Positions 44,141-53,481 are shown, numbered from the stretch's first letter. The stretch is 64,000 nt of DNA from Arthrobacter_H rhombi (GCF_039526245.1 NZ_BAAAIV010000012.1:372001-436000); one strand, 5' to 3'. Notes: a model not told the origin generated them from the sequence alone. Numbers and translations are program-made.

Positions 44141-45769
44141 TCAGCGGTGGAGTCCGGGCAACGCGCCGATCGCGGCACGCAGCTGGCGGATGCCCTCATC
44201 ACGGGAGGTGAGGTGCAGGCGCAGGACGGGCCGGCCCAGATCCGCGAGGACCTGGGCGTCGCCGGTGGCCTGGGCGGAGATCAGCTCACCGAACGTGAAC
44301 GGCCGCTCGGGGATCGAGATGTCGGTGTCCGAGTCCGCAGTGATCTGCAGGTAGACGCCGATGCGCGGACCGCCCTTGTGGAACTGCCCGGTGGAGTGCA
44401 GGAACCGCGGACCCCAGCCGAACGTCGTGGGGCGGTCCGAGGCGACGGCGAGGTCATCGCGCAGTGTGGCGAGCTCGGCGTGCCCGATCCGGTCCAGGTA
44501 GGCCTGGACGCTGACATATCCGTCGGCCGGGAGGGCGCCGAGCAGGTTGGCCACGGCGTCGGTGACGCCGGAGGCACCTTCCAGCAGGCCCTCGGTGGCG
44601 CGCAGCTCGATGTCCCCGTCCACCAGTTGGGCCGCCTCCGGCTCCGGGGTGGCGTCCAGCAGGCCGCGGGCGGCGATCTTGGCCGCCTCGACATCGGGCT
44701 GGTCGAACGGGTTGATCCCCAGCAGCTTGCCCGCCACGACCGTCGCATATTCCCACCACAGCAGCTGGCTGCCCAGTGAGCCCGAGACGTAGACGTGGTG
44801 TCCGGTGGTGGCGATGACCGGGTCCTCCTCGTCGGATACCAGGTGGACCAGCAGGACGTCGTCCGCCTGGTCCACGGTCTCCTCCGCGCCGGGCTCCACG
44901 ACCACCGGCAGCAAGCCGGTACCGTGCTTTCCCGTGGATTCGGCGATGAGCTGTTCGGCCCAGTCGGCGAAGCCGACGATCCCGGATCCCTCGTCGACGA
45001 AGACGATCTTGTTGCGCAGCGGGGTGGTGCCGCCGAGGACAGCACCCAGGGCGAGGGCGAGGTTGTCCTCGTCGTCGTCGGAGAGGAACTCAGCGGCTTC
45101 CTCGGCGTCGTCGAGCAGCGCGGCGATATCGACGCCAGCCAGCCCGGAGGGGACCAAGCCGAACGCCGTGAGCGCCGAGTAGCGGCCGCCGACGTTGGGG
45201 TCGGCGTTGAAGACCGCACGGTACCCGGCCTTGCGCGAGGCCTCGTCCATCGGCGACCCGGGATCGGTGACGACGACGATGCGGCTGGCAGCATCAATCC
45301 CGGCGTCCTCGAACGCCTGGGAGAAGACACGGCGCTGGGAATCCGTCTCGACCGTCGACCCCGACTTCGAGGACACGACCAGGACCGTCGTGGCGAGGCG
45401 ATCGGTCAGGGCGTTGCCGACCATTTCGGGATCGGTGCTGTCCAGGACGACGAGCTCGACGTCGGAGGTGGCGGTGATGACCTCCGGGGCCAAGGACGAC
45501 CCGCCCATCCCGGCCAGGACGATGCGGTCGATGCCCTCGGCACGCAGTTCATCCCGCAACTCCAGGATCGACGGGACCAGGGGGCGCGACGTTTCGGCCA
45601 GGTCGACCCAGCCGAGGCGCTTCGCGGCCTCCGACTCGGAGTCCGGGCCCCAGAGGGTGGCGTCCTTGGCTGCTATGCGCGATGCCGTGTGGTCGGCGAC
45701 AAGTCCGGGGACGTGGGCCGTGATGGCGTCACGGGCGGCGCCGGTGGCCGTGAACCCCAGGGCGCTCAC
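44141..45769 (-). CDS. pgi: Glucose-6-phosphate isomerase
   Basis: This 542-residue enzyme interconverts glucose 6-phosphate and fructose 6-phosphate. It is the divergent actinobacterial type: sugar-isomerase (SIS) domain sequence VLAGMGGSSLAPEV, then LVVSSKSGSTVETDS for phosphate binding, and VTDPGSPMDEASRKAGYRAV. The GTG start overlaps the tal stop (GTGA), so it is coupled. Placing pgi inside the tkt-tal-zwf operon joins glycolysis entry and the pentose phosphate route under one transcript. Confidence 0.94.
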   Translation of the reverse strand: MSALGFTATGAARDAITAHVPGLVADHTASRIAAKDATLWGPDSESEAAKRLGWVDLAETSRPLVPSILELRDELRAEGIDRIVLAGMGGSSLAPEVITATSDVELVVLDSTDPEMVGNALTDRLATTVLVVSSKSGSTVETDSQRRVFSQAFEDAGIDAASRIVVVTDPGSPMDEASRKAGYRAVFNADPNVGGRYSALTAFGLVPSGLAGVDIAALLDDAEEAAEFLSDDDEDNLALALGAVLGGTTPLRNKIVFVDEGSGIVGFADWAEQLIAESTGKHGTGLLPVVVEPGAEETVDQADDVLLVHLVSDEEDPVIATTGHHVYVSGSLGSQLLWWEYATVVAGKLLGINPFDQPDVEAAKIAARGLLDATPEPEAAQLVDGDIELRATEGLLEGASGVTDAVANLLGALPADGYVSVQAYLDRIGHAELATLRDDLAVASDRPTTFGWGPRFLHSTGQFHKGGPRIGVYLQITADSDTDISIPERPFTFGELISAQATGDAQVLADLGRPVLRLHLTSRDEGIRQLRAAIGALPGLHR

Positions 45770-46890
45770 GCCGAGGCCTTTCCTGCGGACTCGAGGGCGC
45801 CGCGCACGTCCACGAGCAGTTCCTTCCAGGCGGTGTCGAACTTGTCGACGCCTTCGGTCTCCAGCAGGGCCACGACGTCGTTGTAGTCGATGCCCTGGGC
45901 GGCCAGGTCGTCGAGCACCTGGTTCGCCTCGTCATAGGTTCCGGTGACGGTGTCGCCGGTGACCTCCGCGTGGTCGGCCGTGGCGTCCAACGTCTTTTCC
46001 GGCATGGTGTTGACCACCTGCGGGGCGACCAGGCCGGTGACGTAGAGGGTGTCCGGCAGGTTCGGGTCCTTCACGCCCGTGGAAGCCCACAGCGGACGCT
46101 GGGGACGGGCGCCGGCTGCGGCGAGGACGCTCCAGCGCTCGGAGGAGAAGTCCTCCTCGAAGACCTGGTACGCCAGGCGGGCGTTGGCCAGGCCGGCCTT
46201 GCCCTTCAGCGCGGTGGCTTCGGGGGTGCCCAGGGCATCCAGGCGCTTGTCGATTTCGGTGTCGACGCGGGAGACGAAGAACGACGCGACGGAGTGGAGC
46301 TTCGCCAGATCGTGGCCGTTTTCCTTGGCCTGTTCCAGTCCCGTCATGAATGCATTGATGACGGCTCGGTAGCGTTCCAGGGAGAAGATCAGCGTGACGT
46401 TGACGCTGATGCCCTCGGCCAGGGTGGCGGTGATGGCCTCCAGCCCCTCGACGGTGGCCGGGATCTTGATGAGTACGTTGTCGCGGTCGACCTTGGCGAA
46501 GAGCTTCTTGGCTTCGGCGACGGTGGCTTCGGCGTCGTGGGCGAGCCGGGGGTCGACCTCAATGGAGACGCGGCCGTCGATGCCGTTGCTGGCGGTGGCC
46601 ACGGGGGCGAACAGGTCGCAGGCGGTGGTGACGTCCTGGGTGGTGATCTGGAAGACCGCCTCCTCGACGTCGGCACCGGCTGCCGCGAGTTCGGCGACCT
46701 GCTCTGCATAGTCGGCGTCGCCCTTGGACAGCGCTGCAGCGAAGATGGACGGGTTCGTGGTCACACCGACCACGTTGCGGCCGCCAATGAGGTCCTTCAG
46801 CGAGCCCGAGGTCAACCGCGAGCGGGAGAGGTCGTCAAGCCAGATGGAGACTCCTGCGTCGGAGAGGGCCTGGGTGTTGGGATTGCTCAT
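45766..46890 (-). CDS. tal: Transaldolase
   Basis: This 374-residue barrel enzyme moves a dihydroxyacetone unit between sugar phosphates in the non-oxidative branch. The early GVTTNPSIFAAAL is the family signature, and the Schiff-base lysine lies in VLIKIPATVEGLEAI near residue 140. SVNVTLIFSLERYRAV and ARPQRPLWASTGVKDP follow. It is the long two-signature type usual in Actinobacteria. It is second in the operon, 98 bases after tkt. Confidence 0.96.
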   Translation of the reverse strand: MSNPNTQALSDAGVSIWLDDLSRSRLTSGSLKDLIGGRNVVGVTTNPSIFAAALSKGDADYAEQVAELAAAGADVEEAVFQITTQDVTTACDLFAPVATASNGIDGRVSIEVDPRLAHDAEATVAEAKKLFAKVDRDNVLIKIPATVEGLEAITATLAEGISVNVTLIFSLERYRAVINAFMTGLEQAKENGHDLAKLHSVASFFVSRVDTEIDKRLDALGTPEATALKGKAGLANARLAYQVFEEDFSSERWSVLAAAGARPQRPLWASTGVKDPNLPDTLYVTGLVAPQVVNTMPEKTLDATADHAEVTGDTVTGTYDEANQVLDDLAAQGIDYNDVVALLETEGVDKFDTAWKELLVDVRGALESAGKASA

Positions 46891-46953
46891 GGGATGGATC
46901 CTTCCGGAGGTGGGATGAGGTGTGTGCCGTTCCCGGCGAGGCCATGGAACGGG

Positions 46954-46982
46954 GCCGGCCAGCCCGATGTGGGCTGGCCGGC
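46954..46982 (-). other. Hairpin between tkt and tal
   Basis: A perfect 12-bp stem (46954-46965 with 46971-46982) has a 5-base loop and overlaps the region 7 bases after the tkt stop. No T-tract follows on the minus strand. Confidence 0.5.
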
Positions 46983-46988
46983 GGTTGG

Positions 46989-49100
46989 CTATTTGGTGGC
47001 GGCGATGGAGTCGCGGGCCGCCTGGGCGACGGCCTCGGCGGTGATGCCGAACTCGGCGTACAGGCGCTGGTAGTCGGCGGAGGCACCGAAGTGGTCCAGC
47101 GACACGATCCTGCCGCGGTCACCCACGAGCTCACGCCAGCCCAAGGCCACGCCGGCCTCGACGCTGACGCGTGCCGTGACTGCCGCAGGAAGCACGGACT
47201 CGCGGTAGGCCTGGTCCTGGCGGTTGAACCACTCGAGGGAGGGCACGGAGACCACCCGGGCTGCGATGCCTTCGGCGGCCAGTGCCTCGCGGGCGTCCAC
47301 GGCGAGCTGGACCTCGGAACCGGTGCCCAGCAGCACGACGTCCGGAGCCACGACCTGTCCGTCGCGCATGGCGTCGACCAGCACGTATCCGCCCCGGGCG
47401 ACGCCGGAGGCTGCACCGAAGCCGGGCTGGGTGCGGTCGTACACCGGAAGGTTCTGGCGCGAAAGCACCAGGCCTGCCGGGTTGGACGTGTTCTCCAGGA
47501 TGGTCTTCCAGGCCCAGGCCACCTCATTGGCGTCCGCGGGGCGGACGACGTCGAGGTTCGGGATGGCGCGCAACGAGGCGAGCTGTTCCACGGGCTGGTG
47601 GGTCGGCCCGTCTTCGCCGAGACCGATCGAGTCGTGCGTCCACACGTAGATGGACGGCACGCCCATCAGTGCGGAGAGGCGGATGGCCGGGCGCTGGTAG
47701 TCCGAGAAGATCAGGAACGTGCCCGAGTACGGGCGCGTCGGCGAAGCCAAGGCGATGCCGTTGACGATCGAGGCGGCTGCGTGCTCACGGATGCCGAAGT
47801 GGAGGACGCGTCCAAACGGGTTGCCCTTCCAGGAATTCGTCTGCTTCGTGGCGGGGATGAACGACGGTGCGCCTTCGATCGTGGTGTTGTTCGATCCGGC
47901 CAGGTCGGCAGAACCGCCCCACAGCTCGGGGAGCACCTCGGCGATGGCGTTGATGACCTTCCCGGAGGCGGCCCGCGTGGCGAGGTCCTTGCCGGCCTCG
48001 AACTCGGGAAGCTTCGAGTCCCAGCCCTCGGGGAGCTTGCCGTCGGTCAGCCGCTGGAGGAGGGCTGCGTTGTCCGGGTTGGCGGTCTTCCAGGCGTCGA
48101 AGCCCTGCTGCCATTCCTGGTGGAGGGCAGCGCCGCGGTCGGCGACCTCGCGGACGTGGGCCAGTACCTCGTCGTCGATGGCGAAGTGGGCCTGCGGGTC
48201 GAAGCCGAGTTCCTTCTTCAGGGCCTCGAGCTCGTCGGTGCCCAGCTTGGAACCGTGGATGCCTCCGGTGTTCTTCTTCGTCGGCGACGGCCAGCCGATG
48301 ATGGTGCGCAGGGAAATGATCGAGGGTCGGCTGGTCTCCGCCTTGGCCTCGTTGATGGCCGCGTGGAGGGCCTGGACGTCCTCGACGTATTCCCCGGTAC
48401 GGGTCCAGTCCACCCGCTGGGTGTGCCAGCCGTAGGCCGCATACCGGCCCAGGACATCTTCGGTGAAGGCCACGTCGGTGTCGTCTTCGATGGAGATGTG
48501 GTTCTCGTCGTAGATCACGACCAGGTTGCCCAGTTCCTGGTGTCCGGCCAGCGATGAAGCCTCGGAGGTCACGCCCTCCTGCAGGTCGCCGTCGGAAGCG
48601 ATCACGAAAACGGAGTGGTCGAAGGGGCTGGTGCCCGGGGCGGCATCCGGATCCAGCATGCCGCGCATGCGGCGCTCGGCGTAGGCGAAGCCGACTGCCG
48701 ATGCAAGACCCTGGCCCAGGGGGCCGGTGGTGATCTCCACGCCGTCCGTGTGGCCGACCTCCGGGTGTCCCGGGGTCAGCGAGCCCCAGGTGCGCAGCGA
48801 CTCGATGTCCTTCATTTCCAGGCCGTAACCGGAGAAGAAGAGCTGCAGGTAGAGGGTCAGCGAGGTGTGGCCGGGGGAGAGGACGAAGCGATCGCGTCCG
48901 ATCCACTGGGGATCACTGGGATCGTGGCGCAGGTGCTGCTGGAACAGCAGGTAGGCGGCCGGGGCCAGGCTCATGGCCGTCCCCGGGTGGCCGCTGCCTA
49001 CCTTTTCCACCGCGTCGGCAGCAAGGACACGGACGGTGTCCACCGCCTTCTGGTCCAATTCCGTCCACGACAATTCCCGAACATCTGACTGTGGCGCCAC
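46989..49100 (-). CDS. tkt: Transketolase
   Basis: This 703-residue thiamine-diphosphate enzyme transfers two-carbon units. The N-terminal domain has VGSGHPGTAMSLAPAAY near residue 35 and the cofactor motif ASDGDLQEGVTSEAS with NHISIEDDTD. The middle domain has FGIREHAAASIVNGIAL, with the conserved glutamate, and STFLIFSDYQ-like strand SGTFLIFSDYQRPAIRL. The GTG at 49098-49100 follows GAGAGGGG. It is the first gene of the tkt-tal-pgi-zwf-opcA operon and diverges from ctaB. Confidence 0.97.
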   Translation of the reverse strand: MAPQSDVRELSWTELDQKAVDTVRVLAADAVEKVGSGHPGTAMSLAPAAYLLFQQHLRHDPSDPQWIGRDRFVLSPGHTSLTLYLQLFFSGYGLEMKDIESLRTWGSLTPGHPEVGHTDGVEITTGPLGQGLASAVGFAYAERRMRGMLDPDAAPGTSPFDHSVFVIASDGDLQEGVTSEASSLAGHQELGNLVVIYDENHISIEDDTDVAFTEDVLGRYAAYGWHTQRVDWTRTGEYVEDVQALHAAINEAKAETSRPSIISLRTIIGWPSPTKKNTGGIHGSKLGTDELEALKKELGFDPQAHFAIDDEVLAHVREVADRGAALHQEWQQGFDAWKTANPDNAALLQRLTDGKLPEGWDSKLPEFEAGKDLATRAASGKVINAIAEVLPELWGGSADLAGSNNTTIEGAPSFIPATKQTNSWKGNPFGRVLHFGIREHAAASIVNGIALASPTRPYSGTFLIFSDYQRPAIRLSALMGVPSIYVWTHDSIGLGEDGPTHQPVEQLASLRAIPNLDVVRPADANEVAWAWKTILENTSNPAGLVLSRQNLPVYDRTQPGFGAASGVARGGYVLVDAMRDGQVVAPDVVLLGTGSEVQLAVDAREALAAEGIAARVVSVPSLEWFNRQDQAYRESVLPAAVTARVSVEAGVALGWRELVGDRGRIVSLDHFGASADYQRLYAEFGITAEAVAQAARDSIAATK

Positions 49101-49224
49101 GTGGCGGCCCCTCTCTCTGGTCCTGCTTGGCGGTCGGTGCCGGACGAGTGAAGGCGATGGAAGCGCAGATGCTGCACGCCCATGTATGAATACTGAGCTT
49201 CAGCGCTCCGGCACATCAGCTTCA

Positions 49225-49230
49225 ACCATA
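49225..49230 (-). promoter_or_regulatory. Possible -10 element of the pentose phosphate operon
   Basis: TATGGT on the minus strand would give a leader of about 118 bases before tkt. It is a weak assignment. Confidence 0.35.
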
Positions 49231-49326
49231 ACGCTTTGGGGGTAGTGGGGGCCCGTTTGGTCGGATAATTTCGGGTTCGTTCGCGCAGGGGGGAACCGGA
49301 GCCGATTTCTACACCTTGTAAAAGGG

Positions 49327-49332
49327 TATGAT
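49327..49332 (+). promoter_or_regulatory. -10 element of ctaB
   Basis: TATGAT is close to consensus and would start RNA near 49339, about 33 bases before ctaB. Confidence 0.5.
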
Positions 49333-49371
49333 GGGGGTTGTCTGTGTATACCCCGCGAAGAACTGAGTGGC

Positions 49372-50355
49372 ATGTCTGTGAAGACCGTATCGACCGACGC
49401 CGAGCTCGCAGCTCGTGCGTCACGTCAATCCGACGAAAGCCTGGGCGGCTTTGTCGGCCGCAAGGCCAGGGCCTATGTAGCCCTGACCAAGCCGCGCGTC
49501 ATCGAACTGCTGCTGGTCACCACGCTGCCGACCATGATCTTCGCCCAGCGCGGCTTCCCCGACCTGCTCACCATCCTGGCGACGTTGGTCGGCGGTGCGT
49601 TCGCCGCCGGTAGCGCCGGGGCATTCAACTGCTATTTTGACCGCGACATGGACAAGCTCATGCATCGCACCTCGAAGCGGCCGCTGGTCACCGGCGAGGT
49701 CACCCCGCGTGAGGCCTTTGTCTTCTCGTGGCTGCTGGGGATCGCGTCGATCGCGATCCTGTGGGCCGGTACCAACCTGTTCACCGCTGCCCTGGGCCTC
49801 GTGGCGATCCTGCTCTACGTGGTCTTCTACACGCTGATCCTCAAGCGCCGCACCTCCCAGAACATCGTCTGGGGAGGCATTGCGGGATGCATGCCAGTGC
49901 TCATTGGCTGGGCAGCCGTCACCGGAACGCTCGCCTGGCCGGCCATCATCTTGTTCCTCATCATCTTCCTGTGGACCCCACCCCACTACTGGCCGTTGTC
50001 CATGAAGTACGCGGACGACTACAACAACGCCCATGTCCCCATGCTCGGCGCAATCGCCGGAGCGCGCACTGTCTCCGTGCAGGTGGTGCTCTACGCGTGG
50101 GCCACCGTGGTGTGCTCACTGCTGCTGGTCCCGATGGGCAACGCGGGGATCGTGTACACCGTTCTGGCAGCCGTGTCCGGCGGATGGTTCGTCTTCGAAT
50201 CACATGTCCTGTATCGCGAGGCCCAGCGTGAGCACCTTCCGCAGGACATGAACCGCAAGGCGATGAAGGTCTTCCACATCTCCATCACCTACCTGACCAT
50301 CGTGTTCGTGGCCCTGGCCATCGATCCCTTCGTCGGCCAACCGCTCTTCGGCTGA
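49372..50355 (+). CDS. ctaB: Protoheme IX farnesyltransferase (heme O synthase)
   Basis: This 327-residue UbiA-family membrane enzyme adds a farnesyl group to protoheme, giving heme O for cytochrome oxidase. Eight to nine helices are predicted. The prenyl-diphosphate motif NCYFDRDMDKLMHRT is near residue 85, and the second polar loop is YADDYNNAHVPML. The order tkt-ctaB is conserved in Actinobacteria. Heme A synthase (ctaA) lies opposite, convergent, about 290 bases on. Confidence 0.95.
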   Translation: MSVKTVSTDAELAARASRQSDESLGGFVGRKARAYVALTKPRVIELLLVTTLPTMIFAQRGFPDLLTILATLVGGAFAAGSAGAFNCYFDRDMDKLMHRTSKRPLVTGEVTPREAFVFSWLLGIASIAILWAGTNLFTAALGLVAILLYVVFYTLILKRRTSQNIVWGGIAGCMPVLIGWAAVTGTLAWPAIILFLIIFLWTPPHYWPLSMKYADDYNNAHVPMLGAIAGARTVSVQVVLYAWATVVCSLLLVPMGNAGIVYTVLAAVSGGWFVFESHVLYREAQREHLPQDMNRKAMKVFHISITYLTIVFVALAIDPFVGQPLFG

Positions 50356-50372
50356 CCCCCACACCTCCGGAA

Positions 50373-50413
50373 GGGGCCCGGCATCCGCAGCAGCGGAGGC
50401 CGGGCCTCTTTTT
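50373..50413 (+). terminator. Intrinsic terminator of ctaB
   Basis: Stem 50375-50382 with 50399-50406 encloses an inner stem TCCGC/GCGGA. TCTTTTTG follows. Confidence 0.9.
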
Positions 50414-50566
50414 GTTGCCTGCTGTTGACCGCCATCTGCAACGCCCGGGACTTCCCCTGCCGCAGCGGTTTGGAGCACAGGCGAGGCTGCGGGAGGCGGC
50501 GGCGTGGGGGATGGAACGCCCACCCCACCAGGTCGGGCCGGCGGAGTGATACAGCTGGGAAGACAT

Positions 50567-50609
50567 CTGGCCCCGTCCCCGCCGCGGAGAGGGCGGGGGA
50601 CAGGGCCAG
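50567..50609 (-). terminator. Probable terminator of ctaA
   Basis: A long GC-rich stem (50567-50583 with 50592-50609) contains one mismatch and one bulge. It lies 34 bases after the ctaA stop on the minus strand; the T-tract is poor. The rest of 50414-50642 shows nothing else. Confidence 0.5.
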
Positions 50610-50642
50610 TGGATCCGGGTTCGTGCCCGGGGAGCGGGCCGG

Positions 50643-51572
50643 CTACAGCGGGACGACGCCCGTGGAACGGTCCCACACGTTCGTTGCGGCTGCCGTCAGC
50701 AGGGCGGTGCCGACCATGTGCAGCATGACCACGCCGATGGGCAGGCCCAGGAAGAACTGGGTGTATCCGATGGCCCCCTGCAGCAGGACGACCACCACGA
50801 GCATGATGTAGCCGCGTTTCAGCCGTGCCGACGCGCGGGTGCGGAACACCAGATACAGGCCCAACAAGCTGGCGATGACCAGCAGGTAGACCGGGACGAC
50901 GTGGATCCGGGTGACCAGGTACAGGTTGAAATCATGGCGCGGCGACGACGGGTCTCCGGCATGGGGGCCGGACCCGGTAACCACGGTGCCCAGCACCAGG
51001 GCCAACGCCGAGGTGATGGCAACGGTCCACCCCAGGCTGCGCAGGGTGCCGGTCAGCGGTCCGGCGGCGACCAGTTCCTCGCCCCGCGACTCGCGCCCGG
51101 TGCGGTTGACCAGCAGGGTCGCCGCGGCCACCAGCGCGATGGAGGCCAGGAAGTGCAGGCTGACCACCCACGGGTTCAGATCTGTCAGGACCGTGATGCC
51201 CCCGATGACCGCCTGGATGGGGATGAAGCACAGCAGGGAGATGGACAGCCAGAAAATCGTGCGGTGGGTCTTGCGGATCCGCCAGACGGCGATGATCATG
51301 GCCAGGGCGATCGCTGCCAGGACAAACGTCAGCAGCCGGTTCCCGAACTCGATCAGGCCGTGGACCCCCATTTCAGGGGTCGGGGTCATCGTGCCCGGCA
51401 TGCAGTTGGGCCACTGGGAACATCCCAGCCCCGATGCGGTGAGACGAACTGCCCCGCCGGAAACGATCAGGGCCGCCTGGGCGATCAGGGAGGCGATCGC
51501 CAGGCGGTGGATCCCGGATCCGATGGACAGGGGGAGCCGGTCATACCAGCGCGTGGCAACGGGCGTTGTCAT
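50643..51572 (-). CDS. ctaA: Heme A synthase, COX15/CtaA family
   Basis: This 309-residue membrane enzyme oxidises heme O to heme A. About eight helices form two similar halves. Heme-ligand histidines are visible in MGVHGLIEFGNRLLTFVLA, VSLHFLASIALV, TRIHVVPVYL and VVMLHMVGTALL. An extracellular cysteine pair CSQWPNCMPG sits near residue 50, as in the Bacillus-type enzyme. ATG 51572 (MTTPVATRW) follows GGAGAA; ATG codons five and eight positions earlier are alternatives. Confidence 0.93.
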   Translation of the reverse strand: MTTPVATRWYDRLPLSIGSGIHRLAIASLIAQAALIVSGGAVRLTASGLGCSQWPNCMPGTMTPTPEMGVHGLIEFGNRLLTFVLAAIALAMIIAVWRIRKTHRTIFWLSISLLCFIPIQAVIGGITVLTDLNPWVVSLHFLASIALVAAATLLVNRTGRESRGEELVAAGPLTGTLRSLGWTVAITSALALVLGTVVTGSGPHAGDPSSPRHDFNLYLVTRIHVVPVYLLVIASLLGLYLVFRTRASARLKRGYIMLVVVVLLQGAIGYTQFFLGLPIGVVMLHMVGTALLTAAATNVWDRSTGVVPL

Positions 51573-51618
51573 GATGTCATTCTCCATTCGGAACACGGTG
51601 CGGTCGTCTGAGCGCGCG

Positions 51619-52416
51619 TCAGTTCCACTTAAACCAACGGGTGGCGGCCAAGCCGGCGGCGATCGTCCAGGCCAGCAGGATCAAGCAGGCGCCAAGGTTC
51701 ATTGTCCCACCGATGAGGCCATCGCGGAGGGCGTCGCCGAGAGCCGAGGAAGGCAGCACGGCGACGATGTCGGACAGCATTCCCGGCAGTCGGCTGCCGG
51801 GAATGAGGATCCCCCCGCCGGCTGCCAACAGGATCCAGGCAAGGTTGGTGATGGCCAGGGTGGCCTCGGGCCGGACCGTACCGGCAATCAGCAAGCCCAA
51901 CGAAGTGAAGGCCGCGGCGCCGAGAACCAAGAGGACGACGGCGATGGGCAGGCCTGCGAGCTCCGGTCGCCAGCCCAGGAACAGGGCGGTTCCGCCGACG
52001 AGCACGATCTGGATGACGAGGACGGCGAGCACGGCCAGCGCCTTGCCGAAGATCAGGCCCGCCCGCCCCAACGGCGTGGTCGCCAGGAAGCGCAAGACAC
52101 CGTACCGGCGGTCGAACCCGGTGGAGATGCCCTGGCCGGTGAAGGCTGTCGACATGACGCATAGCGCCAGCACGCCGGGGGTCGCCGCGTCGATGCGATG
52201 GGTGGCAACCCCCTCGAGGATGTCGGTGAAGGTCAGGCCGAACAGCGCCAACAGGGGAAGGACCACCGCCAGCACCAACTGCTCGCCGTTCCCGAGCATG
52301 GCAGCCGTTTCGTAGCGTCCATGTCGCAGGATCCGGCTGGCCAACGGCGCAGCATTGCTTCCGGGATCGGGGGCCGGGGAAGCAGCGGTCAGGTCGTGGG
52401 TGCGCGGCTCAACCAC
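51619..52416 (-). CDS. ABC transporter permease (ABC-2 type)
   Basis: This 265-residue membrane protein of the ABC-2 export family has about six helices from residue 45 onward. It forms an exporter with the ATPase gene just before it. GTG 52416 is chosen because GAAGGAGG stands 5 bases upstream; it overlaps the ATPase stop by 8 bases. The pair occupies the place of Rv1456c-Rv1458c in Mycobacterium, next to the suf operon. The substrate is unknown. Confidence 0.88.
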   Translation of the reverse strand: MVEPRTHDLTAASPAPDPGSNAAPLASRILRHGRYETAAMLGNGEQLVLAVVLPLLALFGLTFTDILEGVATHRIDAATPGVLALCVMSTAFTGQGISTGFDRRYGVLRFLATTPLGRAGLIFGKALAVLAVLVIQIVLVGGTALFLGWRPELAGLPIAVVLLVLGAAAFTSLGLLIAGTVRPEATLAITNLAWILLAAGGGILIPGSRLPGMLSDIVAVLPSSALGDALRDGLIGGTMNLGACLILLAWTIAAGLAATRWFKWN

Positions 52417-53362
52417 GGGTGCCTCCTTCGGCAATGTCCAGGAAGACGTCTTCGAGGTTCTTCGGTTCCATGCTGATCGACGTGGGCAGGATGCCCCGCG
52501 AAGCCCACCACCCCGTGATCTCGGCCAGCGCCGCAGGCGATCGGATCCCTTCGACCCGGTATTGGCCGGCGGACTCCTCGACCAGTGAACCGGCGTCGTG
52601 CAGTTCGGGGGTGGGAAGTCCGGGGGCTGCGGTGAAGAACAAGGTGCGGCTATCCGTGGCCGTCGTGGCTTCGGCCGTCAATTCCGCGACGGTCCCCTGG
52701 GCCACGTTGCGGCCGTTGTCGATGATGTAGACGTAGTCGGAGAGGCGCTGGGCGTCCTCCATCAGGTGCGTCGTGAGCACGATGCAGAGCCCGCGTTCGC
52801 GCAGCTCGGCAATCAGGTCGAAAACCGTTTGCCGGGACTGCGGGTCCAAACCGGCACTGGGTTCGTCGAGGAAGACCACTTCGGGGTTGCCCACCAGCGC
52901 AGCAGCCAGGCCCACCCGTTGGCGCTGGCCGCCGGAGAGGCGTCGAATGGTGGTGTGGGCGAAGGTGTCGATCCCCAGCCGCCGGGCCAAGGCGTCGACA
53001 TCGACGGGGCGGGCGTACATGCCCGCGACGTGGCGGAGCAACGCCAGCGGCTTCACCGACGGGGGGAGGCCGCCGTCCTGGAGCATGACCCCCACGCGGG
53101 ACCGCAGTGCGCTTCCGCCGGTGAGTGGATCCTGGCCGAGAAGGCGGACGGTGCCGCCGTCGGGTTTGAGCAAGCCCTGGGCGCAGCCGAGGGTGGTCGA
53201 TTTGCCGGCGCCGTTGGAACCGAGCAGCGTGGTCACGGATCCGGCGTGGGCCGTCAGTGAGATACCGTTGAGAACGCGGACCATGCGCCCGTCCAATGCA
53301 GCGACGGGGCCGAAGTCCTTGCGCAGCGAGTCGACGACAAGTCGTGGTTCTGTTGTTGGCAC
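52409..53362 (-). CDS. ABC transporter ATP-binding protein
   Basis: This 317-residue ATPase energises the ABC-2 exporter. Walker A is LLGSNGAGKSTTLG near residue 47, the signature LSGGQRQRVGLAAAL near 142, and Walker B VVFLDEPSAGLD. A C-terminal extension of about 90 residues (from residue 225) is usual for drug or antibiotic exporter ATPases. The GTG at 53360-53362 follows TAGAAT-N6. It diverges from sufR across 125 bases. Confidence 0.92.
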   Translation of the reverse strand: MPTTEPRLVVDSLRKDFGPVAALDGRMVRVLNGISLTAHAGSVTTLLGSNGAGKSTTLGCAQGLLKPDGGTVRLLGQDPLTGGSALRSRVGVMLQDGGLPPSVKPLALLRHVAGMYARPVDVDALARRLGIDTFAHTTIRRLSGGQRQRVGLAAALVGNPEVVFLDEPSAGLDPQSRQTVFDLIAELRERGLCIVLTTHLMEDAQRLSDYVYIIDNGRNVAQGTVAELTAEATTATDSRTLFFTAAPGLPTPELHDAGSLVEESAGQYRVEGIRSPAALAEITGWWASRGILPTSISMEPKNLEDVFLDIAEGGTRG

Positions 53363-53368
53363 GCAAGC

Positions 53369-53374
53369 ATTCTA
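53369..53374 (-). promoter_or_regulatory. -10 element for the leaderless ABC exporter operon
   Basis: TAGAAT on the minus strand, 6 bases, then GTG 53362. Confidence 0.6.
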
Positions 53375-53475
53375 CGTCATGTAGAGAATGCGGGCGGCCC
53401 ACCCGGCTGCCCCGGCAAGATTGCGCCGCAAGGGAACTAAGCCACCCCTTACTGGCGGTGCCCATCACATTAGGT

Positions 53476-53481
53476 CATGAT
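53476..53481 (+). promoter_or_regulatory. Probable -10 element for leaderless sufR and the suf operon
   Basis: CATGAT, 6 bases, then GTG 53488. CACA at 53466-53469 and TGTG at 53482-53485 flank it and could be half-sites for SufR autorepression. Confidence 0.4.

Noticed and set aside
42438..48557. Long plus-strand open frames across the pentose phosphate operon
   Set aside because: They lie antisense to zwf, pgi, tal and tkt, which have all their catalytic motifs.
50414..50566. Small gene between ctaB and ctaA
   Set aside because: Open frames there have low-complexity proline and arginine composition and no ribosome site. The region is best read as terminators and spacer.
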